This document shows, in pieces, positions 34,574-43,916 of a DNA stretch of 43,916 nucleotides (the first letter of the stretch is position 1; each line of letters opens with the position of its first letter). The position numbers were made by a program, and so were the translations under genes. Source of the stretch: Rhizopus sp. PT2906 (lineage: Eukaryota > Mucoromycota > Mucoromycetes > Mucorales > Rhizopodaceae); assembly GCA_025529335.1 (NCBI GenBank), contig JAMYHX010000377.1, positions 1 through 43,916 on the forward strand. Direction: 5' to 3'. The notes under the pieces were generated by a model, which was not told where the DNA came from, made no database searches, and saw only the letters and a program-made list of their open reading frames with translations.

Positions 34574-35181
34574 GGTTAAAGAAAAAAAAATATATATATA
34601 AAAAGCAAGAAGTCAGCATAAAAAGAAGAGCCAAGCCACAGGAGGTTTTCTCTGTGTAACGAGTATATCTCAAAAAGCTTATTTTCACAAATGTGCCAAA
34701 CAACAAACAATGAAAACGGGCCCTTTTTATCTCTTACAAATACTTTAGGAGGCTTCTTGGTCATATTTGTATCAATTGCCTCTCATTTGTCGTCACTCTT
34801 AACCAAAAGATGAAGAGATGCATTGAAATACTTTGTGTGTATACCTTCGTTTTCTTTTATTACACCCTTCCTTTGTAGAAGCATTGATGACTTTGTATCT
34901 TTATCTGGTTGATGAATACTCACTTGTTAATAGAATAATCATCTTGTTTTGATTTATACACAGCGTATTGATGTGTTTAGTAGAGCATACACATACACTT
35001 TCTAATTCATATAAAGAGCCATTTACTCTTTTAAATAATAGTATCATCCATTTAAGGAAACATAAATGATATACCTGTCTTTATTTCAATTAACAAAGAC
35101 TCTTGCCCTTTATTCTCATTGATATATATATATATATATATCCAAGTTTTACTCAATTATTATTCATCTTTCTTTTAAGTG
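34574..35181. promoter_or_regulatory. Divergent region between UTP10 and the resolvase-like gene
   Basis: No gene is visible in these 608 bases. It contains a TA dinucleotide tract at about 35123-35141 close to the right-hand start, and a T run plus TA steps just upstream of UTP10. The two divergent genes probably have separate promoters here. Confidence 0.45.
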
Positions 35182-36447
35182 ATGGCTGATACACTAAACA
35201 TCACCAAAGAAAGAGCCTTGTGCATACTTTTCTGCAAAGAATATAATCAAGAAAATATAAAGCAACTTGTCAAAAGAATTCAAGATCTTAAAGATATGGA
35301 TGTTTGCTATATAAACGATCCAAGGGAGCCCGTTATAGTACCGCTTGATCGTATCCTTTTGAATCCATACAAGTATCAGAGATACACCGTTCCCAGAACT
35401 GGCGATAACGAGATCCAAAATCGACTAACAAAAACAAACCTTGGTATATATTAGATACTCTCAAATAAACACATTTACCAATTAGACGCTACATAGCCTC
35501 TAGCAAAATGATTGAAAGATTCTTGAACGAGGTATTCTTGGCCGAAAGCCCATACAGTGATGATATATACGAGCGCAAAACAGTGACACTGAGACTTATG
35601 ATGAACTCTTTAATCCCGTACAACAAGACATTTGAAAAAAGAAGCGAGATAGCATTCATTCTTTGGTGCGCAGATCACAATGTTAGGTCTGTAAGAGAGA
35701 TCAAGGTTCCAGAGTGTATTCTGTACACATTAAAGCACGAATACAGAGGTACATAATGAGATAAGTTATGCATAGTGTACTTTTACTAAAGCTATTTATA
35801 GACAATGTGGCCAAGAACATTGCTTACATCTTGCCTTACCATCAGGAGCGCATAAAGTATTTGAAAAAAGAAGGCCACAAAATAGTAGGGTATTGCAGGA
35901 AATTTATAGTAAACAAGGACAGAAATGTCAGAACAAGATTAATGCAACGAATGGTCAATGCATTATTTGAACGATCTTTGGTTGAAAAGGTATTTGTTTC
36001 ACCTTGCGTCTCAACATTTGGTTCGATTGCCACAAGAGATAGAGGGTTCTACGAACGAATGGAAGACCCTGCACACGTGGCGGGTGATATGAAGGGTTGG
36101 CTGCCATAATTAACAAAGTATACCTGAATAACTCTTTCATTAGATCTACTTGCATACATCTCTGCAACAGAAAAGGTGTATCTTGTTGTGTTTGATCTTG
36201 CTAGTCTGACCACGGATAAGGATGACCTTTTAAATTTTGTTGGGTAAGTAGATGCGCTTTTGATCAAGTGTAGAAATCTAATAGTGTAATATTTAATAGG
36301 GAAAACAAGAACTTGCAAGGAATAATAGTTGATAATATTCCAGCAAAGAACGAGTATCACTTTTTCACCAGATATCAACTTTTGAATGACCCAAACGCGT
36401 TAAATGATTTTGAAAGGAATCTTGCTCCCATCAAAAGATCAAAATAA
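35182..36447 (+). CDS. Serine-recombinase (resolvase)-like fusion protein
   Basis: Not a characterised family. Five exons (35182-35443, 35497-35748, 35802-36095, 36144-36243, 36300-36447) close in phase to 351 residues, so the gene looks intact. Residues 1-190 form a domain I do not recognise. From about residue 198, 'HKIVGYCRKF' resembles the start of a serine recombinase catalytic domain (GYxRxS), except that Phe206 stands where the nucleophile Ser is expected. It continues with a helix rich in Arg ('RTRLMQRMVNALFERSLVE'), a beta strand 'KVFVS', an 'ATRDRG' segment, then 'VYLVVFDLASLTTDKDDLL', which lines up with the 'LVV..DRLxR' strand-helix of resolvases. It ends in a strand 'LQGIIVDNI' and a short tail. 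The fold call is inference. It may be a domesticated, catalytically dead recombinase. The start is the ATG at 35182, since the frame upstream begins with GTG. Confidence 0.7.
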
Positions 36448-37525
36448 AAACAGTCTTCTATTACATGTCATATGTCTCTTATAGTTTCTAAGCCTCGTAT
36501 TCTTGAAGTTAACTATGACCTAGCCGATTTCTCAAAAAGTGATGTTTATAAGTCTATCACACGCGTCGACATTTCATTCTCTTTTTGCTCTTTACACAAA
36601 AAAGAACACTCAATGCGATAAAAGTTTCAATCTACTTGTGACAAAGTCTTTAGCAAAGAGCGTTTGCTTACTTTATATATATATATTTCATAAAGACACA
36701 CAAAGCCTGCACAAATAGTACGCATTCCCTCGACTCATTTATCATGGAAAACCCAATTCTGACTTTTATGACAAGAGTCCCCCTATGTAGAGACTTTAAA
36801 AATAAGGAAACGCGTTGACTTTAATAGGAATAAGGTACCCACAAGCTTACTATTCCAAGTGTAGTCTCGTGTACCTAAGAACATGACCAAAATTGGAGAT
36901 TCAGCATAAAAGGGAAAACCAAGCCACAACAGGAAATTTTAAACTTTTCAGGAATAAGCTGCACATGATTTCAAGTGTTTATGTAAGCAACAACACTTAA
37001 AAACGGTTGTCCCAAACATTGAATGACCTTGTTGGACTCATTTGGTTTTAATGAGTCGCCTTTTATTGTTTCTATAAACAAAGCTACAAGTAGTATTGAA
37101 TGGCATCCTCATCAGAATAAAAAATAAAAAAACTGAATCCATTTATGGATGACGAATTCCTTTGCTTCGGTGACCTGAACTCTCTCGTGTAATACACAGT
37201 AAAGGATATTCATGACTACACTTTGGCGTGAAAATCGCACTCATTTTTTGTAAGCCCATACTGTGACCAAAGGGAAACCAAGTCATTCTCAGCTAGCCAC
37301 ACTAAAAGCGGAATCTCTTTCTAAAAAGATTTTTTTTTTTTTTTTGGGCAAAAGGAATGGTACGGAAAGGTATAGGGTCTCCGAAACCTTATTAAAAAAA
37401 ACCATGGTTACAATTTCATCATCAGATCCCAGACTGTGACAAAATGATTTAATTTACTGTCTGATTAAGATTAAATAAACCTTTTCTTTTTTCTTTCTTC
37501 TTTTTCGTACTTTTTTCTTTTTCTT
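36448..37525. other. Intergenic stretch before the PH-domain gene
   Basis: No gene seen in about 1.1 kb. There is a TA tract near 36674-36688, a T run near 37330-37345 and a pyrimidine-rich leader at 37480-37525 that fits the promoter and leader of the downstream gene. Confidence 0.5.
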
Positions 37526-38530
37526 ATGCATCTTTCATCTTTTATAAATCACCAAACACAAGAGCCAAACATAATGCATACTACCGTGGCAACCATTCAT
37601 AATAATAATAATAATAATAATATGATGGAACCACCAACATATAATAATCAGCTGAAAGACCTATTTAGGCACTCAGTTGCATCTACAGCTACAACAGTGA
37701 CATCGACGAGTAATTCAACACAACGCCTAAGCACCACTAGTCTATCAGAAGATGATTATTGTAAGTTTAGTTTCGGGATTATCGGGGAGTTAATTCAACA
37801 GGAACATTAAATAACAATAAACATTGTCATAGGCCCAAGACATAGCACTAGTAGCAGTCATCATAGTCACCATAGTAGCAATAATAACCATTCTATAAAA
37901 AGCAAAATTCTCAGCAAAATACAATCAAAGAGAGAAGAGAATGCTATAGCGATTGACCCATGGTGTATATCTATTCGATATGCACTTGAGCACTCCATTT
38001 GTTCAGATTGGATGTATAAATATGAAACCCCTACATTTACGTTTACAAAATCATGGAAGAAGAGATATTTTGTGTTGGTGGATAGAATTGTTTATGCGTT
38101 CAAATCAACAAAGCCGACCAGTCCAGCAAAAGAGCACTTTGTGTTGACAGCAGACACGTTTGTTTTTGTCACGGAAGAATTTAAAAAGGGATATGTTATT
38201 GAACTAAGGAAACCACACTTTAAATGGTATATCCGGTGTGATTCAGTCAATCAAATGAAACAGTGGTTGGAACTCATGAAAAAGATAGTTGCATGTATCA
38301 AGATTGGATATAATGGTTTATTGACTCACTCGATACTATCCTCCATTAAATTGACAGATGATTACAAGATACTCATACCTCAATCCTATCCAAAGACGCG
38401 TCCTTCTTCTCATTACTCCAGAAGGTCTATGGCTGACATACCCGATTGGGAAACAATGATTATCCCACCACAGTTACCTCCTCCTCGAACAAAACCACCA
38501 CCAGTCCCTTTACCTACTGTTTCCGAATAA
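37526..38530 (+). CDS. PH-domain protein with Asn/Ser/His-rich N-terminus
   Basis: Probably a membrane-phosphoinositide or protein-binding adaptor. Two exons (37526-37760 and 37833-38530) give 310 residues. The N-terminal third is low complexity: an Asn run encoded by AAT repeats (37602-37622), Ser/Thr stretches, and a His/Ser cluster after the splice. The PH domain begins about 'YKYETPTFTFTKSWKKRYFV' and shows the WKKRYF strand, 'YVIELRKPHFKWYIRC' and the closing helix Trp in 'MKQWLELMKKI'. The C-terminus is Pro-rich ('PPQLPPPRTKPPPVPLP'), a likely SH3 ligand. I cannot assign a named orthologue. Several in-frame ATG codons near the N-terminus make the exact start uncertain. Confidence 0.8.
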
Positions 38531-41392
38531 TTTGTATATTTTTATTTATTCTATTTGTTATTATTTTATTATGGTACATTGTATATTAATTTCATAAGAG
38601 CTCCTTCCCCCCTTTTGTACATTTAACAACAATAAACATTTTTTGTCTTTTTTACTAATAATAAAATATAATGTATCACATAATCAGTTTGACATCATCT
38701 TGTAGTAATCATTATTCTAAAGTCTTCTTCAATGGACTCATTTTATAAGTGATTCTCATTTCCTTAATTAAATCATTTCTATATCTATATTGTACACTAT
38801 CAGTGGAATCATTTCTAAAAATATCCATCACCCGTTTGAAGTGTGGGTATCTAAGCAATGACTAATTACTTTTACGTACATTTATATACCATAGCTATTA
38901 TACCTCTTATCTAAATAACCTTGTCATACTTATTATAAATCATCGGCACTTCTTTATAAAGGAAAAACTTCCCAGGTTACTATCATGATGTGTAGCAGGT
39001 TGTACATTTGAGTAATGAAAAAGCTATATCAAAAAGCTTTACTCAAGGACTGAATATGTATGATTCATGATGTTCTATAGTTTGCACAATTCTATTTTTG
39101 TGTTTTATCACAAACTAGCCCAAAATCATTAAAGCCTCTGATTAGAGCTGAGTTTCTAATTGTCCAATGTTCCCCAATCGTTCTTTCCGTTAAGGAATTT
39201 TCGCATAGAAAAAAATTCTCTGTCATTCGGATTCTTTACGGTAACTACAGTCCACCAAACGTACTAGTGTAATTTATAAACTATATGGATGAAATCTTTG
39301 TATACCCTTTGTGTGAGGACAAACTTTTATTGCCATTTCTTGATTCGCCTTTTGTTGTAAATCGGCCTTTCCTGGTATTCTTATAAACACTCCAGATCAA
39401 CACAAGTACAGCAATATGGCCTTTATTTCAAACATCAGAGTATCTTCAGCAATACAGCACCGTAAAATTTTATTGCGCGCACCTACGACTTTTCCAAACT
39501 GTGTTGCTGAATAAATCAAATTGCATAGCCGAAAGATTTTCCAGCCCAGCTATTTTGTGCGACTCTTGACAGTTTAGCCAAATATAAAAGGCGGGGCTCT
39601 TTTGTTTTACATAGTAGCTCATCTTTGGGTTTCTTCTCTTTAGAGCAACACATTTAAATGCATGTATTAGTCATCTTATAATAATAGACATCCTTGACAT
39701 ACTTTGGAACCATTACCTACTTCATTAAGATAGTCAACGCATACTTATGATTACCTTCCTATGATTCATTTTTTGAAAGCGGTTTTGTGTCCCTCTATTT
39801 TTATATGGGCAAAGTTAGAAAATGCGCACAACTCAATGAGAAGAGGAACAGAATTGTATCCAATTTTAATTGCTGAGATGAATCCAAGAATGAGAAATAC
39901 AAAGAGACTAACCACAAAACACGTACATATAACGCGTCATACCCAGTTCTCATGGGTCGCGATGAATTCATGCTTTTTGTGATATTGAGTTTCTTTTGTG
40001 TTATAGTGACTATATCATAAAAATGTGCGAGGGAGAAGGACGTCAAGAACCAGCCAAAATTATTACGGATGGATTAACAAGAAAGCAAAAACCGTAAAAC
40101 AACAACGCTCAAATCAATACCAGCAAACAAACGTCAAGTGATCAACTTTTTGAAATCTGTTTCTTTTGTTACTGCTACAGATGTTCAAAAGATCAGGCTT
40201 TTTAACATGGATCAATATGTCATCAGTCACGCAGTCTATATATTGTAGACGAACGCTTTTCATTTCAAAGCAGCTTGAAATCACTGAGAAATCGAACGAT
40301 GGATGGACTTTGGTTAAAATATGTAGCAAACGCATTTCAAACGCTTATAAAGGGGACAACTGATACTGAAAGTAATGCTTAAGCATTGGTTGAAAACTTG
40401 AATTTAGCTTACGAAACAAAATCAAATTGACCTGAATGAGTTGTAACTGAGTTTTAGACAGAAGAAAAGGAATAAAAATAGAAATGTAATGTCTGCTTTA
40501 TTCAATAAATCTGTGGGATATTTATGCCATTTGGATATACATAGTTGTTTGATATTCGATAAGTATATGGTTAACTTGGATTCCATATTCGTCTTTGGAT
40601 CCGTTCTCTGCTTTAGTCATTTGGCGCAACACTGCTTTTTCATCACACAAAGGGCACTGCAAAATTTATAAAAGGAGATGCTCGCCCCCAAAAAAAAGCC
40701 TTTATTTTCTTATACTACTACTATAGGAAGCGTGTCATGTTTGATAAAATTGTTTGTCGAATGTGTGACCTGGATTGCAAATCTATTGTGGACTTTAAGC
40801 GTGGTTACTTGTTTTTTTTTGGTGTAAAAATCTATTTCTTAAAGATGTACCATGGCAACTGAAAGGCGATTCAGGTATGCCGCTATTAGGAACACATTGT
40901 CTTTACTATTACAAGTTAAATCAAGACCTTGAAAATGCATTAAGGAGTTTCAGCTTGGTGGAAGTTGATAGGGTTTAATAAAACCATGACTATTTGTAAC
41001 GGAATGTACAAGAGTTATCATAACAGTATGAATAAAATAAACCTTTTATGTTTAATACAAAGTAATACTCTTTTGAAAGTCGTCTGAAAGGTTGTCAAAG
41101 TACTATAATCAATAGAATCGCCTAGTGTTACAGTAAGGCTGGTAAATATTGGCTGATTTAGAAATTTAAATGGCGATAACAAAAAAATAATTTGGCGAAA
41201 TAATAAAAAATGATTGGCTGTTTTAAATATTTTTAATTTACCAATTTGGCAATTATTCAATTGAAATAAGTTGGATTTTTGTGACCAACCTGCTGCCTTT
41301 TCAAATGCAAGTATATATTGACAGTGTAAAAAGACAGCAGGAGACGAAAAAAAAAAGTTTATTGGACAAAGTAATATAAAAAAATAGATATA
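38531..41392. other. Gene-free 2.9-kb stretch
   Basis: Only short open frames occur, on both strands, with no domain-like sequence and no consistent splicing. Frames at 40070-40360 and 40735-40980 (plus) read somewhat like coding fragments but are interrupted by stops. A clear TATAAAAG with a GC-rich follow-on lies at 39583. No terminal repeats could be confirmed. Confidence 0.45.
39583..39590 (+). promoter_or_regulatory. TATAAAAG box without an obvious gene
   Basis: TATAAAAG is followed by GGCGGGG and a CT-rich start-like region, which looks like a strong core promoter. No good open frame follows. It could drive a non-coding RNA, a decayed gene, or be part of an old LTR. Confidence 0.3.
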
Positions 41393-43807
41393 CTAAACAT
41401 TATCTTCAGTTTTCGTTCTCTTGACACGGTGTGTAGTTGGTGTAAAAAAAATGTCATGGTGAAGGGTGGGCGAAAGGGTTGTAACAGCGACATCGATAAC
41501 TTCCCGAAATCGATCTACTTTTCGTCTTTCCTCCAGGGAATGCTCGGCAATCCTACCCACTCGCAATGTAAAATCCTTTGATGTTTTCAGTCAGTCAATG
41601 GTTCCTTTTTTTTGGGAGGGGGAAGGGGGAAGGGAATACCTTAAAAGCAAAGAGAAGTCGCAGAGTATTCTTAAATTCCAGCAAGCCATTTACAGAGGTA
41701 GGGATTGTCAGGATATCAATAAGCTTAGCAACGTACACACCATGATGAGCAACTAAGCAGTAAATATAGCCGGTGCTGCCTAACCAAGTATAAGAAAAAT
41801 GATCAATTATTAATCAATCATTCAAATCGTTGATGCTGTCGTGAAAAAAAGGCTTACCTATCCAGTCCATTGCGAGGAGGGAATCGATTTTCTTGTTCAG
41901 TCTATGAAGGTGGTTGAGGATAGCACCGTTGACACGGAGATTTTTGCATTGTTGGGTGATGGCAGTAGAGGCCGTAACAGAGGGCTTCTTAAACTCGATA
42001 CTTGATAACTCCAAGTCTTTGGTATCCCTGCCATAACGTATTAATAGGTCTATTTTCCGACCACTAAGTTCACGGTCCGTAGATGATCCGCCAAAAACAA
42101 TGTCATTGTATTGTCGTTCGTGTTTAGAGCGGTCACATGCTGTCTCCCCGCTAACACAACATAGAGTAAAAAGCATGAGTCCCAGTTTCCTTTCATTCCT
42201 TTTTTTCTATTTACTCGGCTAACTTGACACGCGTGTCACGAAACATGAAATCGAAAATGGTAGCAATGCGTCTGTAGATGGTGGTTTCGGAGTCATCTTG
42301 CTTCCAGTCATCCAGCGTTTCAAGTCTAAAGCCAAAAAAAAAAAACAGTCATTTGGGCCACACTGTATTACATTTAACTCTTCACTATCATGATGTTCTT
42401 ACAAATATTCCACCACTTTCAGCATGGTATAACCATCCGTTGCTCTTCCTTTCGCCTTCAAGAATTTGGCCTTAAAAGTGTCGATTTGCAACAGGGCAAG
42501 TTCAATAGGTAAGTTTTCAGATTCCCTACACATACACACACACAAGATAAAAATGAGAATTCATTTCTTTTTCAGCAGCTCTTGGTACTTACATGAGATC
42601 CAAAATGGACTCATACATTGATAATGTGTCATCCTTCATTTTATAACATTTGATTTTATCCGCAATATGGTCCACGTGAGATTGATCAAATTTCTCTGGA
42701 AGATAAGGCTTGATTGCGTTGAATTGGTCTGTTTTCAATTGGTTCACTATGCCTGATAAAGATAACCTGTTTCAAAAAAAAAGGTATATTGATACGTAAT
42801 CTTAAATACATTTTTTCTCCATACTACACATAACTTACTTCAACAATGAGATATCCATGCTAGTCAATGGTTGTTTTTTCATTAGTAAGGAGATGACAGC
42901 ACGTGAAAGTGCTAAGTTGATGTTTAAAAATTGTGATCCTTCGTCGAGTTCATTGAGGATTCGCTTTTCCGATTCAGTCCATTCAACCCCCCCAAACTAT
43001 AAAAAAAAAATAAGCTGTCAAGTTGAGAGGAGAGGGGGAGGGGGGAGGAGGTATGGATAGATTTTGCCTTTTTCAATGCCATACCAAAAATAATCTCCTT
43101 AGTAGTAAGAACATTTTGGTTAACGTCTTCTTCATCATCTGTAGAAATATTCACGACACCTTGATAGGAGCTGCTGCTATTGCTATTGCTGCTGTTATTG
43201 CCATTGCTGCTGATATTACTATTGCTGCTGATATTGCTTGATGATATTACTTTTCTTTTTCCATTTTCGATGGCCAAATTAGACACAGTAGTACTATATG
43301 AATTCAGCACATCAAAACCAGCGGTTATATAGTTGGACTCATTTTCGTTCTATAAAAAAATAAGTATCGTAATAAAGAAAAAAAAAATGCTATCCAAAAG
43401 GCCCTCCATACTTACCATTTTTGTTTTCAATATTGCAATAGTAGTCCAGATTTTTGACATAGTTTGCTTCCTAACGAAAAAAAAAAGGATTTTTTAGTCT
43501 AAGAAACGAGAATAGAATGTGGAGACTTACTTGATCTGTATTTCTGGCCGATTGATAGCGAGACTTTTTATAAATCGCCTAAGCCATAAATTAAAGATCT
43601 CGGTGTCTGTATTGACAGTTTGATCAATTGTCCACTGAGCAATTTGTTTTACTCTATTCGAGGCAAACGCCTGCAAAGTAGGTGACTTGGCTTCTGTAAC
43701 GAAAGTATTCAAATCTAAAAAAAAAATAACAATAATAAGTTAACATCAGCAATTTTTTCGTCTTTTCCTTTGACAGCTACACTTTTACCTTCATTGCCTG
43801 GAAACAT
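41393..43807 (-). CDS. Long multi-exon protein with PD-(D/E)XK nuclease-like core
   Basis: Not a characterised family. About eleven exons (43807-43789, 43714-43531, 43470-43416, 43349-about 43085, 42996-42839, 42766-42593, 42525-42403, 42325-42215, 42150-41858, 41779-41640, 41575-41393) give roughly 560 residues. All junctions close in phase except the one after the fourth exon, which I could not resolve. The exon starting 42150 carries 'GRKIDLLIRYGRD', then 'LELSSIEFKKPSV', then 'QQCKNLRVNGAIL'. This Asp...Glu-x-Lys...Gln order matches the PD-(D/E)XK restriction-endonuclease fold (inference). The C-terminal part ('GSTGYIYCL' onward) looks like beta structure ending in a basic tail. The fourth exon encodes a Ser/Asn repeat linker. 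A nuclease or domesticated mobile-element protein is the best guess. Confidence 0.65.
43140..43245 (-). repeat. Trinucleotide-type Ser/Asn repeat within coding exon
   Basis: AGC/AAT/ATC-type codons repeat to give short SSN and SSNI units in the linker of the nuclease-like gene. On the plus strand it reads as GCTGCTATTGCTATT-like units. Such tracts vary in length between strains. Confidence 0.6.
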
Positions 43808-43916
43808 GATGTAGGGAGTGGATAAAAAATATGTATTTTTTCATGCACAAAGAAAACCTGATGTCGCGTCTACATTTTGAACTTCCTTATTTGGCCATAG
43901 GATAAGGTGATTGGAT

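Noticed and set aside
38531..41392. Possible LTR retrotransposon
   Set aside because: A TATA box is present, but I could not find paired long repeats, a primer-binding site or any gag/pol-like motif.
41466..41756. 96-codon plus-strand frame
   Set aside because: It is antisense to two well-phased exons of the minus-strand nuclease-like gene.
1..43916. CRISPR arrays, rRNA and tRNA genes, bacterial-type operons
   Set aside because: No spaced direct repeats of the CRISPR kind, no rRNA-like blocks and no convincing tRNA box A/B pair were seen. The gene structure is eukaryotic throughout.

Overview
This is nuclear DNA of a filamentous fungus, most likely an early-diverging Mucoromycota species of the Mucorales type. 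It is AT-rich. The genes are dense and carry many short introns (about 45-70 bases, GTAAGT-like donors, TAG acceptors). The conserved proteins are eukaryotic and fungal: Sec62, Emp24, Rpd3-type deacetylase, Utp10, Pct1 and a fungal GH5 glycosidase. Several remaining genes belong to lineage-specific families with no obvious named domain. Gene models were assembled by hand from splice sites and reading-frame continuity. The species cannot be fixed from sequence alone.

Layout. 1-5.6 kb is a decayed accessory zone. It holds a broken multi-exon gene of a PD-(D/E)XK-like family (1736-3836, minus), then a dead Tc1/mariner-IS630 type transposase (4044-5370, minus) with a regular 22-base subterminal repeat array. 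5.7-18.6 kb is housekeeping: choline-phosphate cytidylyltransferase (minus), divergent from a GH5 glucosylceramide/steryl-glucoside hydrolase (plus); a small acidic ORF; Emp24/p24 cargo receptor (minus); class I histone deacetylase; a Ran1-like kinase; TFIIH subunit Tfb4; and Sec62. A DGCR6/gonadal-like gene (18634-19326, minus) converges on Sec62. 19.3-24.3 kb is gene-poor, with a second decayed multi-exon gene and an 8-base periodic repeat. 24.3-34.6 kb holds an AIFM1-type mitochondrial oxidoreductase, an Ap4A phosphorylase and the 2107-residue Utp10/HEATR1 (minus). 35.2-43.8 kb is accessory again: an intact five-exon gene that looks like a fusion to a serine-recombinase (resolvase) fold, a PH-domain protein, about 2.9 kb without a convincing gene, and a long multi-exon PD-(D/E)XK-nuclease-like gene (minus) at the right edge.

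How the parts relate. The housekeeping genes do not form one pathway, though Pct1 and the GH5 enzyme both act on membrane lipids and share one intergenic promoter region. The most unusual content is the accessory set. Three loci carry an Asp...Glu-x-Ser/Lys signature typical of the PD-(D/E)XK fold; two are decayed and one is near-intact. One gene is resolvase-like, with Phe where the catalytic Ser is expected. Both families look like lineage-expanded, possibly mobile or domesticated nuclease/recombinase proteins, and they are the best candidates for an undescribed system.
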